From contig JACVTC010000001.1 of NCBI GenBank assembly GCA_016946835.1, positions 296,501-360,500 of the forward strand: DNA of 64,000 nucleotides. Direction: 5' to 3'. Positions 45,901 through 57,565 of this stretch are shown here, piece after piece. The translations under genes were made by a program, and so were the position numbers. This DNA comes from Neocallimastix lanati (nom. inval.). Taxonomy: Eukaryota; Neocallimastigomycota; Neocallimastigomycetes; Neocallimastigales; Neocallimastigaceae. The notes under the pieces are model-generated. The model searched no databases. It was not told where the DNA came from and saw nothing but the letters and a program-made list of their open reading frames with translations. Position 1 is the stretch's first letter. Each line of letters begins with the position of its first letter.

Positions 45901-48900
45901 GTAAATCTTTAGGTAAAGAATTCCAAATAACAATTTCTTGAGAAATATCAACTTTATATAAATCATCATCTTTAATATCATATTCCTTTAAAATATTTTT
46001 AGCTGTCATTACTAAATGACCATTTTCCGAAATTTTGAACTTTAAATCAATTTTACTGGCATTTAGATCATCAGTATTAGGTATAGCAGTTTCTGTATAC
46101 CAAAACATATGTTTTTCATCGAATGTATTCTTACAGAGTGCTAATCTTCCTGAAGGTAAAATACCAAAATACCATCGATTTTTGGGATTATTAGTTGAAA
46201 TCATAGATTTACTATAATCTGTACCACTAATATCAAATGTAGGAGCAATTAATTCATCTCCTGTAATCATAAAGTTACCCACTTCATTACCAGACGCCAT
46301 TATTAAATTATATAAATTATTGTCAAAAATTCCAAATTCTGATTTTTCTCGGGATGAGCAACCTGTTTTATTGATGATAAAGTTATCACCATCGTTATGA
46401 GAAATTTCAGTAGTATAAAATTCTACATGATCGCCATCATAATTATCATTCACACCACATGCCCAAACAATAGCTTCTGATTTAAGTCTTGGAGTAACTT
46501 CATACTCATAACATCCATCATTGGATGGATTATTAGTTAATTGTTGATTTACAGAATATGTAATAGATTTTGAATTTACTTTACTTATAGTATTATCCTT
46601 TGAAATCGTTTTAGAATCTTCAACAGATACTTCTTTTGTATTTGTATTAGAAGCACTTTTTCCAAATGTTCTACCATTTGAAACTGTGTTTGATTTTGAT
46701 TCTTCTTGACTCCAACCATGCTCTTTGGTCCAAGTATTCGATAAGGTATTGGAAATAGTATCAGTTTGAGAATTTTCCTTTGATGAAGTTTCAGTATGTC
46801 CAATAGTATACGAGTCTGAATATCCATTCGTTACTTGATCTTGATACATTTCACTAGAAGATTTTAAATCATATCTTGAAGTTTCTTTAGAATTAATTTT
46901 AGAACCTCCATCGGAAGAGCCTTCAACATCAGTATTACTAACTGAACGAGTACCAGCTAAAGTCATAACCAAATCAGATCTTTCTTGTCTTTCAGTGAAA
47001 TATTCTTGCATATCATAATTGAAATTCGCTAATTTATATTGTTCATATTCATTTCTTTCATTCCAATATTCAGTTTGATTAAACGTTTTCCAATTTCATG
47101 TCTCCGTTTGTTCATAATTTCTTGTATTCCATACCTCTGTTTGTTGATAATTAGCATTATTCCAATATTCCGTTTGCTGATAATTTTTTTCATTCCATTT
47201 TTCTGTTTGTTCATAATTGGCGTTATTCCAATTTTCTGTTTGTTCATAATTAGCATTATTCCATCTTTCCGTTTGATCATAATTTTTTGTATTCCATTTT
47301 TCCGTTTGATCATAATTCAAATTATTCCATTTTTCCGTTTGATCAAAGTTTTTTTGATTCCATTTTTCTGTTTGATCAAAATTTTTTTGATTCCATATTT
47401 CAGTCTGCTGAAAAGTTTTTTCCGCATCCGCATGTTCATTAAGCATACTTTGTCTTGCAATATCATTAGCATCTACTGCAATTTTATTAGCTTCTTTCGC
47501 AATTGCATTAGCTTCTACTGCTGCATCAGCTTGAACACCATTATAATATGTATCAACGCTTCCAGTGATTTTATCATACATACTTTTACCATTACCTCCA
47601 CTATTACCTCCAGCATTACCTCCACTTTTGTTATCTCCTTTTCCAAATAATTTACCAACAGCTTTACCAACTTTACTATCAGCAATAGCTTTACCAATTT
47701 TAGTTTTTCCAACAACACTAGCAACTTTTGGTGCAACTTTAGCTATAATTTCTCCTCCAGTCATTAAAGCTGGTATAAGAGCTGGTAAAATACGTTTTTC
47801 TAATTGTATATTTGTTGATTGATCTACATTATTAACTTCATTTTTTCTATTACCATATTTTTCAGAAGTTGACTTTTTATAGATAAAAATTCTTTTTTCT
47901 TTATTTTTTTTCTTATTATCATAACTACTATCTTTTCCGACATAGTCAATTTTTTTCACTTCTTCATATTGATTATTATAGTAATCATAATCTGATTGAT
48001 CTAATTGGCTATGCTCTTTAGTACCAGAATGTTCTTTGTATACATTCCAATTGGATTCGTTGGTTTCACCTTCTGTGTTTGTTACAGCATGACTATCTTC
48101 TTCAGAGATAGAGTGAATATTACTTTCGGAATATTCATCATTATGAGTAGTACTTCCTTCATCTGACACTGAATTGGACAGACTTTGCCATAGCAATAGC
48201 AACTTCTAAAGTATTGGTACTAGATTCACTATTTGAGCCAGTAATACTGTTAGATTTAGATAAAGATTTAGCAACTTCGATAGTATTGGATATTTCATCA
48301 GTTAATGTATTGGAATCACTAGTAACATCACCAATTGAATGAGTAACCGAAACACCATTAGAAGCAGTAATAGAATATTGATTTTCTACTGTAGTTGAAA
48401 TAAGAGTATTACAAACTACATTACAACCTGCACAATTATTAACACCTGCACATTTTGCAAAATTTTTTGTAAAGTCACTGTTGATATCAAATTTATTATA
48501 ATCAATAACTGATTGTACGATAGAATCTGAAAAACTAATAGAACTACCTGTACCATCTCTAATATTAGGCGAACCTTCAACCCCAATCGTTAACGATTTA
48601 TGATAAGGATTAAATGCTGGATTTACACTAACTAATGGAATACATTCTTTTTTACTTCTTTTTAACTCTTTATAAATTTCGTCTACATATTTATCTACAT
48701 TTTTCTTGTACTCTTCAATATTATCTTTATCTCTTAAATAGTTAGTTGTTTGTGAATTCTCTTCTCTTTTAACATTCTTTTTATCAGAATTTATAGGTTT
48801 ATTATTGCTACTTTTTTTGGTATTTTCTTTTAATTTCTTTTGAATTTTGGTTATGTCAAAATATAAACCAATGCTATTTACCATAGTACTATTGTCACAC

Positions 48901-49106
48901 CATGATACACCATACCAAGTAGGTCCTAACACTTTAGCATATTCTTCAATTGTTTTAGCATAAACAATATTACCATCACTATTTTCATATGCTGGATTGT
49001 AAACTTTAGAAATACCTTGATGATTATAACGACAGAATATTCTTGATTCTTTTGCTAAACTATAATTAGCAAAACCCAAAAGAATAAAAGATGTAAATAA
49101 CTTCAT
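42992..49106 (-). pseudogene. Giant secreted lectin with bulb-type and ricin-type domains and QTExWN repeats; interrupted twice
   Basis: Three minus-strand frames read as one protein of about 2,030 residues. Part one (48159-49106) has a signal peptide and a Ser/Thr-rich alternating region. A one-base shift near 48175 leads to part two (47096-48202), which ends in about eleven 10-residue repeats of (N)YxQTExWN type. A TGA at 47096-47098, at a position that is Trp in the repeat, separates part three (42992-47011), which is in the same frame. Part three has another Ser/Thr-rich region, several bulb-lectin (mannose-binding) beta units (GNLVIKEYERTLWSTN, GELKIIDNNNNIIWSS), a Thr-rich and acidic linker and a C-terminal ricin-like domain. 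That domain is closely similar to the ones in the neighbouring lectin gene. Its likely role is glycan binding at the cell surface. There is no catalytic domain. Confidence 0.75.
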
Positions 49107-49208
49107 AATAATTATTTTGTAATAAATTTTAATAAATTATATAAAATCATTTTAAATTAAAAATAAGCATATTAATATTAAAAAATATTTTAGACTAAAA
49201 AATAATTA

Positions 49209-49305
<97 letters not shown>

Positions 49306-49470
49306 TCTATTATTATTATTATTATTAAAAAAAATAAATAAATAAAATAAAATAATATAAACTAAAAGTTTTTGTTTTTTTAAAAAATAATATACCAATA
49401 ATATATATTTTATAATTACCATAAAATAGATAGTTTTAACTAATTAAAAATATTAATCTAATAATTTTTT
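49107..49470. repeat. Spacer with (ATT)n microsatellite
   Basis: An ATT trinucleotide run extends from about 49208 to 49325 with one interruption (TTTCT). It produces a spurious poly-Asn frame on the minus strand. It separates the lectin gene from the LRR gene. Confidence 0.85.
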
Positions 49471-50814
49471 TTATACATCTAAAAAAGGTGAAATAGTTTT
49501 ATTTACTAATGAAACTCTAAATATATCACGATTATTTTTAAATATTAGAAAATATATTTCACTAGTACTCATTGGAGTTTTATATTTACCTTTTAAAATT
49601 AAAGTTAAAACATGCTCTTTTTTCATATATAAATATTTTATTTTAATCAAACATTTTTTTAAAACATTATAAGGTATTAGATAACCTTCTACAACTACTT
49701 CTCTTAATTTTGGTAAATTCCAAATTCTTTCAGAAAGATTAAAAAAATTATTTCTATATAAATATAACCTTCTTATATGAAATAAATTTGATATATGAGA
49801 TGGAAAATAAGTTAAATTATTATCATGAATATCTAATTCTATTAAATTTCTCATATTTATAATATCAATTGGCAGTTCTTCTAAATGATGTTGACTTAAG
49901 TTTAAAATTTTAAAATTTCGAAAAAATTCTTCATGATATAATCTTTCTGGTAGATCATAATGATCGAAAAAGGCACCTTCAGAATCAAAATCTTTTTTTA
50001 TTATTTTTTCAATAGAAAGTTGTTCATCTAAAAATTTTATTTTTTTCATTTCACCTAAATCTTTAGTAGGAATATTATGTAAATTTTTATTGTGTTGCAA
50101 AAGCAATATATTTAATTTTTTAAGGTATTTAATTTCATTAGGAATATATTTCAATTCATTATCCGTTATATCTAATTTACGTAATTTAACTAATTTACCT
50201 ATTTCTTTTGGAAGAGTTTGCAATTTATTAAGGTAAAGATATAATATTTTTAAATTAACTAATTTACCTATTTCTTTTGGAAGAGCTTGCAATTTATTTT
50301 CGGCAAGATTTAATTCTTTTAAATTAATTAATTCTCCTATTTCCTCTGGAATTTCTCTTAATTCATTATTTAATAAATTTAATATTTCTAAATTAATTAA
50401 TTTACATATTTCTTTTGGAAATATTTTGATATTATCTTCTATTAGTGAAAGTTCTTTTAAATTTTCTAGAAACGTAATATCATTTGGAAATGAATTTATA
50501 ATACTGTAATGAATTATTAATTCTTTTAGATTTTTTAAATATTTTATTTCTTTTGGAATATATTCTAATTTACCTCCAAAAAATTCTAATTTCTCTAACT
50601 TATTTAGTGTAAATATACTTTTAGGAAATTCCCGTAAATTATAAAAAGGAAATTTAAATTCTTTTAGATTTTTTAATGAAGAAATCATTTCATATGGAAA
50701 TTCTATTATGGATTGATTATCTCTAATTATTAAGTCTGTTATATTATTTAATTCATTTTGATAAAATTTATCATTTAACTCACTTATACTATGACAGTAT
50801 AGCATTTTTACCAT
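49471..50814 (-). CDS. Leucine-rich repeat protein (447 aa), intronless
   Basis: At least twelve LRRs of 23 residues with consensus LPKEIGKLxNLKxLxLxxNxL are visible, the plant/SHOC2/bacterial-like type. They run from about residue 25 to 250 and again from about 300 to 385, with a short non-repeat segment around 255-290. The C-terminus (about 390-447) is non-repeat. There is no signal peptide or membrane segment, so it is probably intracellular and serves protein binding. The frame is intact, unlike the intron-rich LRR gene at the right end of the window. The ATG at 50812-50814 is followed by VKMLYCHSISELND; an alternative ATG is two codons later. Confidence 0.82.
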   Translation of the reverse strand: MVKMLYCHSISELNDKFYQNELNNITDLIIRDNQSIIEFPYEMISSLKNLKEFKFPFYNLREFPKSIFTLNKLEKLEFFGGKLEYIPKEIKYLKNLKELIIHYSIINSFPNDITFLENLKELSLIEDNIKIFPKEICKLINLEILNLLNNELREIPEEIGELINLKELNLAENKLQALPKEIGKLVNLKILYLYLNKLQTLPKEIGKLVKLRKLDITDNELKYIPNEIKYLKKLNILLLQHNKNLHNIPTKDLGEMKKIKFLDEQLSIEKIIKKDFDSEGAFFDHYDLPERLYHEEFFRNFKILNLSQHHLEELPIDIINMRNLIELDIHDNNLTYFPSHISNLFHIRRLYLYRNNFFNLSERIWNLPKLREVVVEGYLIPYNVLKKCLIKIKYLYMKKEHVLTLILKGKYKTPMSTSEIYFLIFKNNRDIFRVSLVNKTISPFLDV

Positions 50815-51014
50815 TACTTATTTATAATTGAATATTTAATTCATCATTTAATAAAATCTTTTTTTTTAATAAAAAATTATTATTATTATTTTATATATAT
50901 ATATATATATATTTTTAATTTAAGAAAAAAAATAAAAATCAATTTAAATATTTAAAAATATTTTTTATAAAATGAAAAAGTATTAAATTATTTTTTTTTA
51001 AAAAATTATTAATA

Positions 51015-53081
51015 ATGAAACTATTATTCATTATTTTAAGTTTCTGCCTTATTATTAAAGCATATAGCAGTGGTCAAAATCATACTCCTACTGATTTTGT
51101 ATTACTAATATTATCTTCTGCTGACGAAAATTGTATTATTAAATCAAAATGTGGACCTAAACTAGATCCTAATACTAGTAAACCATATATATATAATATA
51201 GCTGATACTAATTCCCTACACAATATAAGAGTATCTATTTATGATATAATACCAGAACTAAGATATTTTAGCGAAGAAGAAGCTAAAATATTTTATGAAA
51301 ATGTACTCTTTCCATCTGCAAAAAAAGCTTTCAATGAATATTTTGGATTTGAAAATTATGATGATTTTGATAATATGTCACATGATGATAAAATAAGAAT
51401 AAAAGATTATATTACAGAAAAAATTGATGATATGACAAATAGAAGAGATGTTATTAGAGAACTACTATCTAGTTCAGGTAATATTGATAAAATAGCTTTT
51501 ATAAACGACGGTAAAACAAAATCAATATATTATTATGGAGATAATTCAGATACAAACAATTTTTATAATTCGTTTTTAGATTATTTGAATGATCAAGGTA
51601 CCATTAATGATTTTGTAAATCAAATTACATCTAATGATAATGATATTTCAAAATCTGCAATTCAAAATATAGCTGTTTTATGTAAAAGACGTATATCATG
51701 TAAACAGTATTTCAAAGATGCAAATAAGGATCAACTTAAATTTACAATTATTAAAAGTATTAATAATAATAATGAAAATAATTATCATTTAATTATAAAT
51801 GATCTAAAAAATGAACGTTTAATTCATCCTTTCACATTAACAGAAAAAACTAAAAATGGAGAACAGATATTTACAATGAATACTAATTTTATACATAAAG
51901 AAATTCCTTTTTATAATTATCATGCTTTTTCTAGTATAGATATTGAAAGATATAAAAAAGAAATTATAAATCAAATAAACGAAAATTTTAAATACGGGAA
52001 TATTGAAGATATTACTTTACAGAAAGATATAGAATCTTATAGTAGAAATAACAACAACCCTAATTTATTAGAAAGAATAAAATATAGAATATATAACATA
52101 TTAGATAAAACTTTAAATTCAAATAATGAAAATAAATTATCTTCATATGATATACAAAAATTAGTTGACTTTATAAATGATATTGATAACATTGATAACA
52201 AAAATAAAGAAAAAAAATTATTTAAAAATATAATTGGAAACATTCTAAGTAATAATAATATTGGAGATGAAAAAAATATAAATAGTTTAGTAAATAATCT
52301 ATATGATAAACTTGATACAAATGATGAGGGTTTTAATAATCAATCAATATTACAAATCTTGTTTAATATAAAAAATTATGATTATGAAAATACTGTTGAT
52401 AATACTAACATAACATTCAAAAATAAAATAGAAGAAATTGTAAGAAAATTTTTAATTGATAATGGTTATGAAACTTTAGCAGATATAAATAAAGTTATAA
52501 GGGATATAAGTAAACAAATATATGATGAAAATTTTTTAATGAATAAAAATATAGAATATATGGATTCTAAATTTTTAAATTCTATAAGTGAATGTATTAT
52601 AAATAATTTAGAAAAAATTCTATATGAAGAACTTGATAAAAAAGATAGTCAATTAAACAATAAATCAATATTAAAAATTATGAATAATATAAATAGTAAT
52701 TCAAAAAAAGAACATAATTATGAAAGTACTATTGAAAATACTAACATAACAATTAAAAATAAAATAGAAGAAACTGTAAGAAAAATTTTAAATGATAATG
52801 GTTATGAAACTTTAGCAGATATAGATAAAGTTGTAAGTGATATAAGTAAAAATATATATGATAAAAATTTATTAATGAATGAAAACGCAGAATATAAGGA
52901 TTCTAAATTTAAATATTCTATAAGAGAAAGTATTATTGAGAACCAAAGAATAAATGAACATATTAATAATCAAGCATCTTCAATATTAAATGAAAGTAAA
53001 GAAACTTTGGTAGAAAAATCAAAAAATTATTTATTAGATATAATAAATAAAGAAAGTAGAAATGGTGTAATTACATATTAG
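51015..53081 (+). CDS. Secreted protein of unknown function with internal repeats (688 aa)
   Basis: A clear signal peptide (residues 1-18, LLFIILSFCLIIKAYS) is followed by a globular N-terminal half with scattered Cys and a Lys/Asn-rich helical C-terminal half. Two copies of about 75 residues, each with the signature NGYETLADI and DISK(Q/N)IYD, sit at about 470-545 and 585-660. No catalytic or binding motif is recognised. The frame is long and intact in very AT-rich DNA, so it is under selection or young. It is transcribed divergently from the LRR gene, 200 bp away. It may be one of the large fungus-specific secreted families. Confidence 0.75.
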   Translation: MKLLFIILSFCLIIKAYSSGQNHTPTDFVLLILSSADENCIIKSKCGPKLDPNTSKPYIYNIADTNSLHNIRVSIYDIIPELRYFSEEEAKIFYENVLFPSAKKAFNEYFGFENYDDFDNMSHDDKIRIKDYITEKIDDMTNRRDVIRELLSSSGNIDKIAFINDGKTKSIYYYGDNSDTNNFYNSFLDYLNDQGTINDFVNQITSNDNDISKSAIQNIAVLCKRRISCKQYFKDANKDQLKFTIIKSINNNNENNYHLIINDLKNERLIHPFTLTEKTKNGEQIFTMNTNFIHKEIPFYNYHAFSSIDIERYKKEIINQINENFKYGNIEDITLQKDIESYSRNNNNPNLLERIKYRIYNILDKTLNSNNENKLSSYDIQKLVDFINDIDNIDNKNKEKKLFKNIIGNILSNNNIGDEKNINSLVNNLYDKLDTNDEGFNNQSILQILFNIKNYDYENTVDNTNITFKNKIEEIVRKFLIDNGYETLADINKVIRDISKQIYDENFLMNKNIEYMDSKFLNSISECIINNLEKILYEELDKKDSQLNNKSILKIMNNINSNSKKEHNYESTIENTNITIKNKIEETVRKILNDNGYETLADIDKVVSDISKNIYDKNLLMNENAEYKDSKFKYSIRESIIENQRINEHINNQASSILNESKETLVEKSKNYLLDIINKESRNGVITY

Positions 53082-53089
53082 TTTACCTA

Positions 53090-55840
53090 TTGTAATTTTT
53101 ATTTTTCATTTTCAATATTAATTTCTTTGTAGGTACAGAAATTACATTCTGTAGGTCCCATTCTATTAAGAATCTTACAATTTGAATATCGATTTAATTT
53201 CATTAATATAAATTATATAGTAATTCTTATCCTGAAAATATTGATTCTTCGATTATCCGTAAGACTTTTTCTTGAATTTTTAATTGTCCATAAATAATTT
53301 AAATCGAGTTGGTGTAGTATTAATATATATCAACTTCATTCTTAACGATATATTTACTTAATGATTGTAAATCTTCAGTAGTTCTATCATCGGGTAATTA
53401 TGTTGTAAGTTAATGCATCAAACTAAATGTTATTTCATTATGCATGTTTATCAAATGAAAAATAAGTAATACTCCAAAATATTAATTAATGAACCACTTA
53501 CACACCAGAACTGGTTTCAAATATTTATCTAAAATGTATATTGCACAATTACTAATTGAACTGCCCATTGGAAGACTCTTTTTTACCTTTAGAATTTTTT
53601 CAAGATTAAATTTTTCTGTGGTACAGAGGAAGGTCAGTTCAATCGCATCATAACCACACAAAAGAATACACTCTCTGGATTAGTAATTTTCATAACAATT
53701 TGAAAAAAAAAATTTATCTCTGTGCTTACTTCACTGCCAAATCCGTACATTTTATCATACTTAAGTGAATCTCTAAAGGGTTTGAAATTTTAGTAGAATT
53801 TAAGTCTAGTTGGGAGACTAAGTAGCGAGTTAATATTATTATTTATTAATAATAGTTGCTAGTATAATTAGATTATTGTGTTCCTCATTACTACATAATG
53901 TTAGATGCTTATTAACTAATAATAGATGAAAAACTTCAATAAAATTTAGCACAAATAGCACAAAGGTAAATGGCGTAAATCTTAAAAATATTGTAATATT
54001 TAGGAATTGGCTTACCATTATGGACTAAACCATACTTATAAAAGAAATACATATTTTTATGAATAACTATTACTTTTTTAAGGAAAACTAGTAGAAAACC
54101 TGATGTGAAGAAAACACAACTTATATCTTCATTTTCATTAGCATTTAATAATTCAGTATGAATTATTTCTATTGAAATCATGATTAATTAAATCATAGAC
54201 AAATGAAATGTTGAATTATCAACTAATGAATATGTATCATTATTGCTTCTTATATACTTCAAAACGATTCTTTGCTTTAGCATAATTTATCATAAAAATG
54301 ATAATGTTCCTTTGGAAAATCAGGATGAACAAAAAGAAAAGTACCCCTAGTCTTCAATACTGCTAAAGGAAGCAACAAAAAAGTAATAAGATCTTTCACA
54401 GATTAATAGGAACAAGATCATTCTTTTTAATTCTATAACATAATAAGCTAATGAATGACTCAATTCATCCAATTCTTTGTAAGTAATTTCATGACCATCG
54501 AATAAGATAAGGCTGTTATCTGGATTTACTTTTGCCATATAGCTACATTCTACTTGATAAAATTTATTTTCAAATTCAATTCTTTCATAATTGTGATTAA
54601 ATTAATATGGAATCTTTTCTTTCTCTTTTGGTAATATATATTTCATATCATTCATTTTTGTTATTAATATTTTCTTCATATTTATTAACTTCTATATAGC
54701 TTTCCATGATATTTTTGAAAGTTCTATCATTATATAAATTAGCATTATAATCAATAGTAAATTAGTAATTTTGTTCATATTCGGTAATTTCAAAGATGAT
54801 ATTCAACTTATATAATTTATTAAGAAATATTATTAAATTGATTATTATTTATTATTCTCTATTTCCTTAAGATTTTAACCGAAATTGATTTTTGATTTAC
54901 TAATTGAATTAAAAATAAATATACTAGTAATAGAAAACACATTAGAATGACTTAACGTATCTGATGACAAAAAGGTTTGTTCATCATATTGAGTTAAAAT
55001 AGAATTAATTTCATTTATTAAATCATTCAAAGAGTGGTCATTATTAATGTTAATTAAATAACAGTTTAATTCAATCAAAATTTCCCTAAAAATTCTTTTG
55101 TAATTTTATTCTTTTTATTTTTGAGAATATATGTAAAAATATTTTCCTGTTCACTATATTTATTTATGATTAATCCGTAAATTGAAATAAAAAAAAAAGA
55201 AATATAGATTGAAATTGTCGCTAATAATACTCTTTAATCATTTAAAAACTTCTCCCTGGACTATCAAAGATTTTTTTTTTTTTTTGGTGATTTTATCATT
55301 TTTATAGTAGGCTGTATATTCTTCCCTTTTTATGGAAGATTTAAAATATTATAATCCTGATTAAATTTATCATCAATAAATTTTAAATCATTGCCAAAAT
55401 TTATTTTTTTCAACATCCTGATGACATTTATCACTATATTTGTTAAAGGGAGTGGAGATGTCACAACAAACTTCTCCTTCACAATAGTACAATAGTCCAT
55501 AAATATATTAATTAAAATACTAATAGTAATTGAATCAGCAATAATTCAATGAATGTCAATCATTTAAATATAATTCTCAATAAATCCAACTCTTATTAAT
55601 GGTGAATTGGATAAATCAAAGGATCGAACGAATTCATCTTTATTGTCATTTTAATAATATTCAAATTCAAGTTGATATTCATTATCAATTCTTTAAAATA
55701 CCTTTACAACGGAGAATTTACTATGTAATAATTCACTCCTTCTAAAAATTTCTTGAATTCCTTCTTTTAATCTAGCAATATCTCTAATATTGTTAATGTT
55801 GTATTTTTTAAAAAATATTGTATTTGGTTTTATCATCATT
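53090..55840 (-). pseudogene. Wrecked non-ribosomal peptide synthetase (condensation and adenylation fragments)
   Basis: Read on the minus strand with many stops and frameshifts, the region shows a condensation-domain start near 55839-55690 (IFRRSELLHSKF). It then shows a corrupted HHxxxDG active-site motif near 55538-55560 and a C-domain end at 54875-55078 (ININNDHSLNDLINEI). A first adenylation segment follows (54347-54538, EITYKELDELSHSLAYY), with a damaged P-loop-like TSG motif around 54120. A late adenylation piece (about 53560-53680, SNCAIYILDKYLKPV) comes next. Then comes another adenylation core with GPTE at about 53139-53162. NRPSs build peptides on carrier proteins. Bacterial-type NRPS genes are known in anaerobic fungi. 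The order implies two modules or a rearrangement; no carrier protein was found. Confidence 0.75.
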
Positions 55841-55859
55841 TTTTAAAATATTAAAAATA

Positions 55860-56226
55860 TAAATCATTTTGAAATGATGAAATATATAAATATATAAATG
55901 AGAAAAAAAAATAAATAAAAAATATAATATTAATAATTTAATTCATTTGTTAATAATTTATGTATTTATTCTTCTATTAATTTTTTGGATGATATTTAAT
56001 AATCTTATGTTTATAAGAACAATCAAAAAATAAAAATAAATATTTTGAGAAGCACTTATATTAATATATATAAATTAATTATTGAAACAATTTTAAATGA
56101 TGAAAATTTGATTGAAACCAAAACTAAATTGAAAGAAAAAAAAAGTCAGTAAATCAGATAATGTATCCTGTATTGATTTTTATTCTCATCACAGATCACA
56201 GTATCTTGAAAGATTTTAATCAAATA

Positions 56227-56267
<41 letters not shown>

Positions 56268-57031
56268 AAATAAAAATGGGTATCAATGAAAATGAAAATT
56301 GCAAATCATTAAGAAAAAGAAAATATTAAAAAAATCAATTAATAATTCATTAAATAATTTATATAAAAAAATAAATATAATTAAGAAAAAGAATAGAAAT
56401 TACTTAAAAGGTAAGAGTATCAAAAATATGAAAAAGAAAAATAATCAAAGCAACAAAAATAAATTAAAAAGAAATAATAATAATACAAATATACATAAAA
56501 TAATAGCATCTTATAAAGTTTTAGTCAAAAATAGAACTAGTAAATGAATTAATTTTAATAAAAATGAAAATAATAAGGCATTAAATAAAGAAAATTTTGA
56601 AAAATCAATAAAATGGCATAGTAAAGAATTTTTATCAAACTCCGAAGTGATAAACACACAATAGAAATAAGTACTTTTATGTTAATAATAGTTTATTCAA
56701 TATTATTCTCTTTTTAAAATAATATTATCTTAATATGATATAAAAAATTTCCCTAATTCTTCAATTTATAAAAATAAAGTTTCCTTTATACTCTTACATA
56801 CAAAATTATTACATAATATAACGTTATAAAATATTTATAATACTTTAAATATTCAATGTTTAATTTTTATCTTAATCTTAACAATTATAAATATATTTAA
56901 TAAAAATAAATTTTATTATAGATTTTCTTAAAAAATTATATTTTTATTATAAATATATATATATATATATATTATAGATAAGTATTATTTTGTAAATATA
57001 GTTTTTTTTATCATTGTTTTTCAATAATGCT
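55860..57031. other. AT-rich region with a 40-base poly(A) and a low-complexity frame
   Basis: A run of about 40 A lies at 56227-56267. A plus-strand Lys/Asn-only frame (56299-56547) looks like composition rather than a gene. Nothing else is recognisable. Confidence 0.55.
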
Positions 57032-57068
57032 TTACTTATTTGTAGTATCATTATTATTTGTGATTTCT

Positions 57069-57124
<56 letters not shown>

Positions 57125-57565
57125 ATTAATATTATTATTATTATTTATAATATCAGTATTATGATTATTATTGTTGTTAATTTTTAAATTATTGTTATTT
57201 GAAATGTTTATATTAAATTCCTTAGTATTAGAATTATTACTTAAATTTTGATTATTCTTTAATTCCGAATTACTATTGGAATATTCTCCTTCAATTTGTA
57301 AATTATTAAAATCGAAAAGAGAATCAATAGGATCATTTGATAAGAAAGAAGTTACAATAGTGCCATTTTTATTTTCCGTAAAGTAGATGCCTCTTGAAGA
57401 TATAATAGAATTAGTAGATATGTCAAGAATTTTACATCCTGTAAAGTTAGAAGCATAATTAAGAAAAATTCCAGGATTTTGTAGAGTATTTTCAAGCTTA
57501 TTTTTCATATGATTATTATAAAAAATATCAATTATTGCGGTGTTAGTTGTAATATTGCTTTTCAC
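57032..57565 (-). pseudogene. Copia Pol relic (integrase C-terminal/linker region)
   Basis: The N-terminal 100 residues match in pattern the segment after integrase in element A. Both have a 'PGIFL.Y' motif followed by 'KILD(I/V).(T)N.II..R...F.EN'. The rest is poly-Asn from an ATT run (57065-57125). No protease, RT or LTR was found nearby, so this is a fragment of an older, different copia family. Confidence 0.6.

Noticed and set aside
49195-49422. Poly-Asn minus-strand frame
   Set aside because: It is translation of an (ATT)n microsatellite with no other content.
56299-56547. Plus-strand Lys/Asn-rich frame after a 40-A run
   Set aside because: Composition alone explains it; there is no domain, no supporting context and no better start.
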